From Candidatus Aegiribacteria sp. (GTDB lineage: Bacteria > Fermentibacterota > Fermentibacteria > Fermentibacterales > JCC-6), in the NCBI GenBank assembly GCA_030620995.1, contig JAUXIK010000024.1:1-37918 (forward strand): a stretch of 37,918 bases of DNA, in the 5' to 3' direction. The notes below the pieces were generated by a model, which was not told where the DNA came from, searched no databases, and was given only the letters and a program-made list of their open reading frames with translations. Positions 7,648-14,814 of the stretch are shown here, piece after piece; position 1 is the first letter of the stretch, and every line of letters begins with the position of its first letter. Both the position numbers and the translations under genes were made by a program.

Positions 7648-8841
7648 TCAGATTATACCGAGTTCTTCCCCAGTCTTCTTGAATATCTCAAGAGCTCTGT
7701 CAATCATGCATTCCGTATGTGTAGCCATGTAACTGGTACGGAGCATTTCACCACCATAAGCAACAGCAGGACTGATAACAGGATTCGTAAATACACCCGC
7801 TTCAAAGAGCTTCCTCCAGAATACAAGCGTCTGAACTTCATCACCAACGATAATCGGCACGATCGGAGCCTCTGAATTCCCTACATTGAACCCGAGAGAA
7901 GCAAGCCCCTGTCTTGCCCGCTCACCAGCAATGTGGGATTGTACGATAAGTTCAGGTTCCTTCTCCAGGATATCAAGCGCTGCAATAACCGTTGCGACAG
8001 CCGCGGGAGGCAGACTGGCGGAAAATATCATTGTTCTAGCTGTATGTTTTATATACTCCATAACTTCGGCGGAACCGGCAGCAAAGCCGCCAATACAGGC
8101 AAATGACTTGCTGAATGTGCCAACCAGAATATCAACATCATCATGACATCCAAAGTGTTCCGCTGTTCCCCGACCCGTAGGACCCATTGCGCCTACGCCG
8201 TGAGCATCATCCACAACGAGTCTTGCTCCGAATTCGCGGCAGACTTCTACAAGTCCGGGAATATTAGCAAGATCTCCCTCCATACTGAAAACACCATCTG
8301 TAACGATTACAGCCGGGTGCTTTCTATTATTCTCAAGCATATATCTGAGATGATCATGATCATTATGCCTGTATTTCAATACGCGAGCATAACTCATCCT
8401 TGCGCCGTCAATGATTGAAGCGTGATCCATTCTGTCCAGATAGATAAGGTCATCCCTGCCTGCAATTGTTGAGATCACTCCAAGGTTTGCCTGAAACCCG
8501 GTGCTGAAAGTTATTGCCATTTCCTTGTTCAGAAATTTGGCCAGTTTTTCCTCAAGTTCTATATGAAGATCAAGCGTTCCATTGAGGAAACGGCTGCCGG
8601 TACAACCTGTGCCGTATTTATCAATAGCTTCCTTTGCCTTTTCCATAATAACCGGATGATCCGTAAGTCCGAGGTAATTGTTTGAACCCAGCATGATGAT
8701 GCTGTGGCCGTCGATCTCCATCTCAGCCCCTACATGACCGCCAAGAGGCACGAAATAGGGATAGAGACCGGACTCTCGAACCTTCTCAAGCCTGTCAAAC
8801 TCGGAACACTTCTGGAAGACATCCCTTTGCGCGTTATCCAT
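7648..8841 (-). CDS. spt: Serine palmitoyltransferase-like alpha-oxoamine synthase
   Basis: This PLP enzyme of the alpha-oxoamine synthase family would condense serine with a long-chain acyl thioester to 3-ketosphinganine. The PLP lysine is in GTFSKS (Lys245), the stacking His in MDHAS (His140), and VVDDAHG gives the Asp and His of the PLP site. The sequence YGTGCTGSRFLNGTLDLH matches serine palmitoyltransferases, including the Bacteroides type. Glycine C-acetyltransferases (Kbl) and BioF have other residues at SRFLNGT. ESGLYPYF near the N-terminus and FTNPVISPAVAYGG near the C-terminus also fit Spt. I prefer the ATG at 8839-8841 because AAGGTGG lies just before it; an ATG at 8854-8856 adds five residues. 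Kbl or BioF is the alternative, but no threonine or biotin genes are near. Confidence 0.72.
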   Translation of the reverse strand: MDNAQRDVFQKCSEFDRLEKVRESGLYPYFVPLGGHVGAEMEIDGHSIIMLGSNNYLGLTDHPVIMEKAKEAIDKYGTGCTGSRFLNGTLDLHIELEEKLAKFLNKEMAITFSTGFQANLGVISTIAGRDDLIYLDRMDHASIIDGARMSYARVLKYRHNDHDHLRYMLENNRKHPAVIVTDGVFSMEGDLANIPGLVEVCREFGARLVVDDAHGVGAMGPTGRGTAEHFGCHDDVDILVGTFSKSFACIGGFAAGSAEVMEYIKHTARTMIFSASLPPAAVATVIAALDILEKEPELIVQSHIAGERARQGLASLGFNVGNSEAPIVPIIVGDEVQTLVFWRKLFEAGVFTNPVISPAVAYGGEMLRTSYMATHTECMIDRALEIFKKTGEELGII

Positions 8842-8886
8842 TTTCCACCTTGCCATCGGTTAAATCAATATGTAGCATTGCGCAGG

Positions 8887-8915
8887 AAGTTAATCAGGAT
8901 GTTCACGCAAGTCAA
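8887..8915 (-). promoter_or_regulatory. Possible promoter of the spt operon
   Basis: On the minus strand TTGACT (8915-8910) is followed after 17 bases by TAACTT (8892-8887), about 30-45 bases before the spt-like start. The -35 box is good and the -10 box poor. It lies in the short divergent gap shared with the reductase gene. Confidence 0.3.
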
Positions 8916-8927
8916 CGGATTCCGGTA

Positions 8928-9875
8928 ATGATGAATGAAATAATACTTACAGGAGCTTCAGGTTTTCTGGGAAGCCACATAGCGGAAATACTCCTTGATA
9001 CAGGTATATCCGCCCATGTATTACTCAGACAATCTTCATCTTTATCAAATATACCACATGAATGCACAGTAAGCCGGGTTGATTTCATGAATCCCGATTC
9101 GATCGGTTCCGCTCTGGCGAACGCGGATGTGATTATTCATTCAGCCGGTGCGACAAGCGCCGGCAGCCAGGAGGAGTTCGATCGCGCGAATGGGCTGATA
9201 ACCAGGAACATGCTCATTGCCAGAGAGAAATCCGCCAGCGGGGCTTTATTCATCTTCATATCCAGCCAGGCAGCATCGGGTCCAGGTGGAAAAGGACCGG
9301 TTACCGACTACGGAAGAAGTAAGCTGCTGGGTGAATATGCCGTCAGAGATACTGAGAACTGGATAATCGTCAGACCGCCGGCGATTTTCGGACCGCGCGA
9401 TCCCGCCTCTACCCCGGTACTCAGGCTTGCGCTGAAAGGTCTTTTCATATCACCATGGATAAACAGAGGCGGATTCGCTCTGTCCTATGCGCCGGACCTT
9501 GCGCAATTGATAATACACCTCCCTGAATTTCCGGAAGCTGTTGGCAAAACCCTTGAACCATCCTACGGCAGGCTCTTTTCCTGGAAGGATTTCCACAGAC
9601 TCCTGCAGCAGGCAGCAGAAAGAAGAATTCTTCACATCAGAATACCTCCGTTTCTGATTCACTCAGCCGGATTCATGTCAGAGGCGCTCTCTTCAATGAC
9701 CGGTGGAACCCCGTTCTTCAGCAGGGACAAATGCAAAGAACTCCTGGTTCACGACTGGAAACTGGAGAATGGACTGACAGAGGAGATAACAGGCTGGAAA
9801 CCAGCCATCCTCGTAGAGCAGGCACTGACTGAAACATTCAGCTGGATTCGAAGTAAATCATCAAGAAATCTTTGA
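8928..9875 (+). CDS. NAD(P)-dependent SDR reductase, candidate ceramide reductase
   Basis: This 315-residue extended short-chain dehydrogenase has the Rossmann motif TGASGFLGSHIAE near the start, the HSAG motif around residue 71, a catalytic Ser near 112-113 and the Tyr128-Lys132 pair (YGRSK). I start it at ATG 8928-8930 (an ATG follows immediately), because the Rossmann fold begins at once; the upstream in-frame part is not protein-like. It is divergent from the spt-acyltransferase operon across about 70 bases. In Caulobacter an epimerase-like SDR (CerR) reduces the 3-keto group of the acylated product. The context makes that the best guess; a sugar-nucleotide epimerase is the alternative. 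No sugar-nucleotide genes adjoin it. Confidence 0.6.
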   Translation: MMNEIILTGASGFLGSHIAEILLDTGISAHVLLRQSSSLSNIPHECTVSRVDFMNPDSIGSALANADVIIHSAGATSAGSQEEFDRANGLITRNMLIAREKSASGALFIFISSQAASGPGGKGPVTDYGRSKLLGEYAVRDTENWIIVRPPAIFGPRDPASTPVLRLALKGLFISPWINRGGFALSYAPDLAQLIIHLPEFPEAVGKTLEPSYGRLFSWKDFHRLLQQAAERRILHIRIPPFLIHSAGFMSEALSSMTGGTPFFSRDKCKELLVHDWKLENGLTEEITGWKPAILVEQALTETFSWIRSKSSRNL

Positions 9876-9900
9876 CGTAGCATATTTCGATTTGATGGCG

Positions 9901-10099
9901 AAAGTTTGGGATGTTGACGCTTTGAAGTGTCCGAAGTGCGGAGGATATATGAAAGTCATCTCCTTCATCGAGTCTCCAGTACATATTTGCCGGCAACGAT
10001 CTTTGACTGGCGGTTTCTCAGGTGGTATGGTCAGTTTCCGGGATCACCCGGGAACCACAAGCTTCTGGCATGCTGGTTTCAGACAGGAATCGGAGGTTT
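9901..10099 (+). repeat. 199-bp direct repeat, copy 1, with IS91-like transposase tail
   Basis: This sequence recurs at 13176-13374 with only three mismatches (at 9989, 10012 and 10024 relative to copy 2). Its first 90 bases encode DALKCPKCGGYMKVISFIES, which looks like the C-terminal zinc-ribbon tail of IS91/IS801-type (Y2, rolling-circle) transposases. The rest does not look coding and contains a small hairpin (CCGGG-ATCA-CCCGG, 10038-10051). It begins 25 bases after the reductase stop. The 3' part of a rolling-circle element left behind is the simplest reading. No full transposase is present in the window. Confidence 0.75.
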
Positions 10100-10132
10100 A
10101 TCGGGACGAATGGGTTGCTTTGTGAGCAGGTT

Positions 10133-10153
10133 GTGGAATTGTGGAAATTCCAC
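10133..10153. repeat. Perfect hairpin
   Basis: GTGGAATT-GTGGA-AATTCCAC gives an 8-base stem with a 5-base loop. It lies 55 bases beyond the SGNH gene stop (10209). It could slow or end transcription of the MBOAT-SGNH operon, but no T-run follows on either strand. It may instead belong to the element remnant beside it. Confidence 0.4.
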
Positions 10154-10208
10154 TAGATCAACTTTCCTATTGCTTGATGTATACATTTCAAGCAGCAAGA
10201 GATTCCGG

Positions 10209-11309
10209 TCAGTATAGGTTGGAAACAGACGTGAGTTCTTCATAAATGGCTTCTGCGACAATTCTGTTGGCATAGGCGTTCCAGTGCAGTGTACCAGAAG
10301 GACTAAAAACAAGACTGTCACGGTTGTAATTCTCCATGAAAACAGGTCCAAGATCAAGAAAATGAAGATTATCATTTGAATCACAGGCAAAATCAACCAG
10401 AACGCAGTCAATATAGTGGGTCAGGTCTTCAGGCGTTGTTCCATCATACCTGGGACCATCGCCTACGAACAGGAGAGTTTTCCCCTGGATGGACGCTGAA
10501 AGGCAATTCAGCAGCCATTCGGTCGCTGAAACCAGAAGAGTATCCTGCGGTTCAAAATCCTCTGCACTAGAACCTGTTCCTGCAGCAGGTGCAAGCGGTA
10601 TATCCCCATGCATCCTGAAAAGATTTAACTTAGCATTCAATACAAGATAGCGCAGGATTGCCCTGCTGTTTGTAACTGACCGGACGAAATTGTAGATACT
10701 TCTTTTCATTCCCGTGTAAGGTTCTGGTGGAATTATGTAGAAACCACAATTGTTCTGGGACAATTGAAAATTCTTATACATGGGAGGGCCAAGTGCACGT
10801 AAACTGCCGGTAACATCGTACTGATTAACAAGGATAACAATAGCATCAGGGTCATAGAGACTGTCCACATAAATTGCTGTCTGAATATTTGAAAGAAGGA
10901 AAGAACCCCACACCCCGAAATTGTAGACCTGTGTGTCGCGTCTCATAATGGAATCAAGGTATACCTCAAGATGCTCATCCTGATCTATCCATAAACCGAG
11001 TACGTAGGAATCACCAATAATGGCAATGCGCGGAATCCCCGGAGTGCGGGAATACTCATACTCAAAGAGAGAATTGTAACCATGTTCATTCAGACGCCAG
11101 TATCCTGCTTCGTTGCAGTATCTGCCAGTTGTGAATAATCCCTCTCCTTGTCCTTCTTTCTCAAAGAAAGAGAGCCCGGTCTCAGGATCGATTGATGCCA
11201 GAGGCCGTGAGCAGGCTGGAACCAGACATCTAAATAGAATTTCAAGCAGTACTATCAATGGAAGGAAGAAGACTGCGATTCGAAGCGAAAAAGCAACGGT
11301 TCTTTTCAT
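10209..11309 (-). CDS. Membrane-anchored SGNH-hydrolase-like protein, partner of MBOAT
   Basis: This 366-residue protein has an N-terminal membrane anchor (about residues 7-30) and then an SGNH-like periplasmic domain. IAIIGDSYVLG supplies the nucleophile Ser101 and VNQYDVTG a block III-like Asn. The C-terminal TLHWNAYANRIVAEAI resembles the His block (His342). The Asp that usually sits two or three residues before this His is not visible (SGTLH). AlgJ/AlgX/DltD-type partners of MBOAT proteins transfer acyl groups to a polymer outside the inner membrane, and this gene starts 2 bases after the MBOAT stop. The acceptor polymer is unknown. The pair is bracketed by the 199-bp repeats and was probably acquired together. 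Confidence 0.65.
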   Translation of the reverse strand: MKRTVAFSLRIAVFFLPLIVLLEILFRCLVPACSRPLASIDPETGLSFFEKEGQGEGLFTTGRYCNEAGYWRLNEHGYNSLFEYEYSRTPGIPRIAIIGDSYVLGLWIDQDEHLEVYLDSIMRRDTQVYNFGVWGSFLLSNIQTAIYVDSLYDPDAIVILVNQYDVTGSLRALGPPMYKNFQLSQNNCGFYIIPPEPYTGMKRSIYNFVRSVTNSRAILRYLVLNAKLNLFRMHGDIPLAPAAGTGSSAEDFEPQDTLLVSATEWLLNCLSASIQGKTLLFVGDGPRYDGTTPEDLTHYIDCVLVDFACDSNDNLHFLDLGPVFMENYNRDSLVFSPSGTLHWNAYANRIVAEAIYEELTSVSNLY

Positions 11310-11311
11310 AG

Positions 11312-12751
11312 TCAGAACTCAGCGTAGATGAAGTTTCTGCCACCGAAATCACCGAAGAATATCAGGATCAGAACCGATAAGTAATAGATCGACCACCTTG
11401 CAGTAACGGGCATGAAGGCAATATCCATCCCATGTTTTCTCCTTCGCTGGAACCATTCTATGACAAAGAGTCCTATACAGGCAATCATCACCGGCCAGTT
11501 ACCAAAATGATCTGTACCTGGAATGTACGGATTGCTGAATATCGTTCCCATGTAGGAAATGGCGAAAGGGATGGAAGGAGCCCGGAAGAGTAACCAGGCC
11601 AGAGAAACCATGGAGAATGTAAAGACAATGGCTCGGATGTCCCTGATACCTGGAAAGCTTCTATTCTGGGCTACAACCGCCCCGCTGCTTACACGAATCC
11701 TCCTGTGTACTGTCCTCGGTACGAAAAACAATCCATGAAGAATGCCCCAGACAACGAAAATCCAAGCTGCGCCATGCCAAAGACCGCTTACAGCAAAAGT
11801 TACAAGAATACTGAGTACCTTTCTGGTTTTTCCAGGACGATCACCGCAGAATGGCATGAAGATATAATCACGGAACCAAGTGGAAAGAGAAATATGCCAT
11901 CTCCTCCAGAATTCTGCGATATCCCTTGAAAGATATGGGAAAGCGAAATTCCTCATCACGCTGAACCCGAAAAGACTTGCTACTCCGATAGCAATATAGG
12001 AGTAGCCTGCAAAATCACAGTAGATCTGTACTGTGAAGAAAAGAATTCCGAATACGAGGTTCAAGCCATCCATTTGTAAATAATCAGCAAAGATATGGTC
12101 AACTACCGGAGCAATGTTATCAGCAATTACTACCTTCATTAGAATGCCCCAGAGGATTTGCCGGAGCCCATCCTTTGCCAGGGATTCATTGAACTGCCTC
12201 TTTTTCAGGAACTGAGGCATCATGTTCCTTGCTCTCTCAATCGGGCCTGACAGAATCAGAGGAAAGAAACTGCTGAAGGCCAGGAAACTCACAATGTCCT
12301 TCTGGGGTTCCATTCGCTTGAAGTACACATCTAAGGGGTAGGAGAGAATCATCAATGTATAGAAACTGATTCCGACCGGTAATATAAGACGTATAACAGG
12401 AAGTGATACTCTAAGTCCCATCATTCCCAGTAATCCCTCAAACGAAGAAGCGAAGAAGTCGTAGTACTTCAACAGCAGAAGAGTCCCTACTGAGACGGTA
12501 AGACAAAGTGCAAGCAGTATCCTTCTCGTTCTACGCGAACTGACCCAACCCAGACTCAAACCTGCCAGGTAACATGCAACGGAATTTAAAAGAAGAATTG
12601 GGATCCATCTGTAGTTCCAGAGCCCATAGAAAGTGAGGTTTACTAGTATTAGATATATGTTCTGCAGCATAACGCTTCGCTTGAAAACTATCCAGTAAAG
12701 CAGGATAACTGCCACCAGGAATAAGGGGAAGGGGAATGTATTGAAAAGCAA
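11312..12751 (-). CDS. MBOAT-family O-acyltransferase (AlgI/DltB-like)
   Basis: This 479-residue polytopic membrane protein has about ten hydrophobic segments. MBOAT hallmarks are FWRRWHISLSTWFRDYIF (His286) and GLWHGAAW with the invariant His326, plus QIYCDFAGYSYIAIG and LILSGPIERA as in AlgI/DltB/PatA. It would move an acyl group across the inner membrane for transfer to an exported polysaccharide or other envelope polymer. The start is TTG at 12749-12751, where GGAGG lies 8 bases upstream and the N-terminus (LFNTFPF) matches the family; an ATG at 12756-12758 is out of frame. It is transcribed with the SGNH protein. No alginate, cellulose or teichoic-acid genes are near, so the substrate is open. 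Confidence 0.87.
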   Translation of the reverse strand: MLFNTFPFPLFLVAVILLYWIVFKRSVMLQNIYLILVNLTFYGLWNYRWIPILLLNSVACYLAGLSLGWVSSRRTRRILLALCLTVSVGTLLLLKYYDFFASSFEGLLGMMGLRVSLPVIRLILPVGISFYTLMILSYPLDVYFKRMEPQKDIVSFLAFSSFFPLILSGPIERARNMMPQFLKKRQFNESLAKDGLRQILWGILMKVVIADNIAPVVDHIFADYLQMDGLNLVFGILFFTVQIYCDFAGYSYIAIGVASLFGFSVMRNFAFPYLSRDIAEFWRRWHISLSTWFRDYIFMPFCGDRPGKTRKVLSILVTFAVSGLWHGAAWIFVVWGILHGLFFVPRTVHRRIRVSSGAVVAQNRSFPGIRDIRAIVFTFSMVSLAWLLFRAPSIPFAISYMGTIFSNPYIPGTDHFGNWPVMIACIGLFVIEWFQRRRKHGMDIAFMPVTARWSIYYLSVLILIFFGDFGGRNFIYAEF

Positions 12752-12842
12752 GTTTCATGCCTCCAATTCAAAACCATTATTGATGATCTGAATTGTACTC
12801 TGCCTGAGAAAACATTTGATGATGACCGAATGAGCACGCTGA

Positions 12843-12871
12843 ATAATAATCCAGCCGTCGATGTTTAACAA
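12843..12871 (-). promoter_or_regulatory. Possible promoter of the MBOAT-SGNH pair
   Basis: On the minus strand TTGTTA (12871-12866), 17 bases, TATTAT (12848-12843), about 90 bases before the MBOAT start. The spacing is ideal and the boxes are moderate matches. If real, the acylation pair carries its own promoter between the two repeats. Confidence 0.4.
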
Positions 12872-12919
12872 CAACCCTTCTCTATTTATTCAAAAATAAA
12901 CCTCAAAATTCTTATGTAC

Positions 12920-13174
12920 TCAGCAATTGCCGCCTGGAGAAAAGAACGGTAAGACTCTGGAAATTAACGAAGATTCCACAAAGCCGATTGTAATGTCCTG
13001 CCCAAAGCGCGCAGGTGCACTGACCATCTCTTCCTGCATCTTCTCAACTGTCACAAATACTATTTTACTGTTTTCAAGGTTTCAGTGAATCAGAGAAGAT
13101 AACGATGCGAGGTTTTCATCACTTGTAGTCCTGATCTTTATCCAAATGTCAATATCCGAATCAGTGCTTCCGAA
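12920..13174 (-). pseudogene. Nucleotidyltransferase-like remnant
   Basis: An 85-codon minus-strand frame has a single internal TGA (13082-13084) and begins exactly at the left edge of repeat copy 2. Its first residues read FGSTDSDIDIWIKI, like the GS...DSDIDI core of MNT/pol-beta nucleotidyltransferases, though the spacer between GS and DxD is shorter than normal. After the stop it continues NSKIVFVTVEKMQEEM. The missing 5' part and the stop suggest a gene broken by the repeat's arrival. The match is short and could be chance. Confidence 0.35.
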
Positions 13175-13175
13175 A

Positions 13176-13374
13176 AAAGTTTGGGATGTTGACGCTTTGA
13201 AGTGTCCGAAGTGCGGAGGATATATGAAAGTCATCTCCTTCATCGAGTCTCCAGTACATATTTACCGGCAACGATCTTTGACTGGCTGTTTCTCAGGTAG
13301 TATGGTCAGTTTCCGGGATCACCCGGGAACCACAAGCTTCTGGCATGCTGGTTTCAGACAGGAATCGGAGGTTT
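13176..13374 (+). repeat. 199-bp direct repeat, copy 2, with IS91-like transposase tail
   Basis: This is the same 199 bases as copy 1 at 9901-10099, 3275 bases away in the same orientation, with three single-base differences. It carries the same transposase tail (DALKCPKCGGYMKVISFIES) and the same small hairpin. Both sides are broken genes: a nucleotidyltransferase-like remnant ends at its left edge and a dehydrogenase remnant begins about 12 bases beyond its right edge. Confidence 0.75.
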
Positions 13375-13385
13375 TGAGGTGGAGA

Positions 13386-13577
13386 AACCTGTTCCTGAGG
13401 ATAATGAGAGGATGGAAAATTCAAAGCAGTGATAGATAGAGAATATCCGCTGGAACAAATTGTCGAGCATACAGGTATGTTGAAAAAGGACAGAAAATAG
13501 GAAATGTAGTAATAACCATGGAACACAACAACAAAACCACGCAGAAAAGCGAACATCTTACTAAAACTACAGATTGA
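13386..13577 (+). pseudogene. Remnant of a zinc-type alcohol dehydrogenase (MDR) C-terminus
   Basis: In pieces this reads NLFLR, then EDGKFKAVIDREYPLEQIVE, then YRYVEKGQKIGNVVITMEH. That is the well-conserved C-terminal end of medium-chain NAD(P)-dependent dehydrogenases. Two frameshifts break it: one near 13401-13407 and one at about 13467, where restoring a single G gives an unbroken VEAYRYVEKG. The rest of the gene is missing; the remnant starts next to repeat copy 2, so the repeat's insertion or a recombination probably removed it. Confidence 0.65.
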
Positions 13578-13582
13578 AAAAT

Positions 13583-14020
13583 ATGAAAATTAAGAAGTAT
13601 CATGCATCGTTGTGTTTTCTGCTGGCAATATTCCGGGTAACCTCCCTTCAAGCCTATGAGATACAGATTGAAGAAATCCCTTTTATTGAAACAGAGTCAA
13701 ACATTTCCCTGATCGAGAATCCTGCTCCTCCGGACGAAGGTGAGGCTTTAATATCCTGGTTAGGCGGGGTAGAAGAAATCGAGAGAATATTGATCGGTAT
13801 TCCATACATGAATTTAAATCAGGTAATATTTACTGAAGAGTATGTGCGAAACCGCTTTAACAATACTGTTTGTGTAAATTCCAGGAGGGATGCCTGGCAT
13901 TTTGCCCCACTCACAACAGGCACAATTTATCTTCGCGATGATAGCCGAATTGACTTTTCAATGTATCTGTCAGGAATATCTGTTGCAGGAAACCTGTTTG
14001 CTCTGGAACGATCAGATTGA
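13583..14020 (+). CDS. Small secreted protein of unknown function
   Basis: This 145-residue protein is not recognised. It has a signal peptide (about residues 1-24, KIKKYHASLCFLLAIF then LQAYE) and an acidic mature part with no clear motif, containing two Cys-free halves around NNTVCVNSRRDAWHF. The ATG at 13583-13585 is preferred over a TTG at 13574. No good ribosome-binding site is seen. It lies just past the dehydrogenase remnant and may be recently acquired or a fragment itself. Confidence 0.45.
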   Translation: MKIKKYHASLCFLLAIFRVTSLQAYEIQIEEIPFIETESNISLIENPAPPDEGEALISWLGGVEEIERILIGIPYMNLNQVIFTEEYVRNRFNNTVCVNSRRDAWHFAPLTTGTIYLRDDSRIDFSMYLSGISVAGNLFALERSD

Positions 14021-14093
14021 TGTATCTATGAAGAAGAACCCAACATACCGGATGCAGATAGCAGCACCTGATCCATGGCGTTAAGGAGTGAAA

Positions 14094-14279
14094 ATGCAAA
14101 GTAAAATGGGAATTCTTACCTTCGTTCTTCTACTTTTCGGCACTATCGGTCTTGTACTTAATGAATTCGTATTGGAATGGGGAAGATCAGCAACATTGGC
14201 TTTCGCCGCTTCAAACCTTATTGGCCTTGTTATTCTAATAATTCTTCACTCCGGCCATCACACAGGGAAACCAGACTGA
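14094..14279 (+). CDS. Small two-helix membrane protein
   Basis: This 61-residue protein has two predicted membrane helices (GILTFVLLLFGTIGLVLNEF and LAFAASNLIGLVILIIL) separated by a short polar turn with Trp and Arg. The ATG at 14094-14096 is set by AAGGAG five bases upstream; a GTG at 14088 overlaps that site. It ends HHTGKPD. I do not recognise the family. It is 73 bases downstream of the small secreted protein on the same strand. Confidence 0.55.
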   Translation: MQSKMGILTFVLLLFGTIGLVLNEFVLEWGRSATLAFAASNLIGLVILIILHSGHHTGKPD

Positions 14280-14300
14280 ACTGCGAATTTCACCAGAGAG

Positions 14301-14792
14301 TCAGCGTTTGTATCCAATTTTCTTCAGGAGTTGGAGACGATTTTCTATGTCCTCCTCTATCTCAACAGCAATTGGAGGTTCACCGTCGATAACCCCCATT
14401 ACTCCACCGCCCTGGTCTGATCTGGCGACTATCACCTGAACGGGGTTTCCGGAAGCACAGTAGATTCTGCAGACTTCCGGAACGTTTTTTATCTGGTTGA
14501 GAATCTGTATCGGAAAAACCTTCGACAGCACGATCATAAAAGTATGCCCGCAGCCAAGTTTTAGAATGTTCTTCTCTGCAATGGATTTCAGTTCAAGGTT
14601 TGTCCCATCACTCCTGACAAGTCTGAGACCTGACGCTTCGGAAAAAGCGAGTCCAAACTCTGATCCCGGAACAGTTCCGATAATTGCTTCATACAGATCT
14701 TCAACTGTTTTAATGAAATGAGACTGCCCCAGAATGATGTTGCAGCCTTCAGGGTATTCCAGCTGAAGTATTTCCATCGAAAAGTCGTTCAT
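14301..14792 (-). CDS. Adenosine-specific kinase family protein (DUF355)
   Basis: This 163-residue protein matches the adenosine-specific kinase family (Adenosine_kin, formerly DUF355) over its whole length. Marks are EYPEGCNIILGQSHFIKTVE, the GSEFGLAFSEASG stretch, LKLGCGHTFMIVL, FPIQILNQIKNVPEVCRIYC and GNPVQVIVA. The family is common in archaea and some bacteria; the name comes from structural and binding work and its role in cells is poorly known. I start at ATG 14790-14792, because AGGGAGGA lies just upstream; the ATG 15 bases earlier overlaps this site. It is the last gene of the Kdo/Lpt/rpoN operon, 22 bases after rpoN, where many proteobacteria have hpf. Confidence 0.82.
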   Translation of the reverse strand: MNDFSMEILQLEYPEGCNIILGQSHFIKTVEDLYEAIIGTVPGSEFGLAFSEASGLRLVRSDGTNLELKSIAEKNILKLGCGHTFMIVLSKVFPIQILNQIKNVPEVCRIYCASGNPVQVIVARSDQGGGVMGVIDGEPPIAVEIEEDIENRLQLLKKIGYKR

Positions 14793-14814
14793 TGCTTCCT
14801 CCCTCATCAGTCTG

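Larger units (their letters stand above)
12752..13175. other. Intergenic stretch with decayed coding remnant
   Basis: Between the MBOAT start and repeat copy 2 there is no intact gene. The part near the MBOAT gene holds the possible promoter. The part next to the repeat holds a broken minus-strand frame with nucleotidyltransferase-like sequence, listed separately. Confidence 0.5.

Noticed and set aside
7648..8856. Annotation as glycine C-acetyltransferase (kbl) or bioF
   Set aside because: Residues at GSRFLNGT and the gene neighbours fit serine palmitoyltransferase better; no threonine or biotin genes are present.
10064..10082. Sigma-54-like -24/-12 motif (TGGCATG and TTTC) in the repeats
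   Set aside because: The -12 element is wrong and no gene is placed to use it.
9927..10217. Open frames across repeat copy 1 and its right flank
   Set aside because: Only the first part has transposase-like sequence, in the 9892 frame; the other frames are shadows with no homology.
13146..13439. Frame joining repeat copy 2 to following sequence as one protein
   Set aside because: It is an accidental join of the transposase tail with the out-of-frame dehydrogenase remnant.
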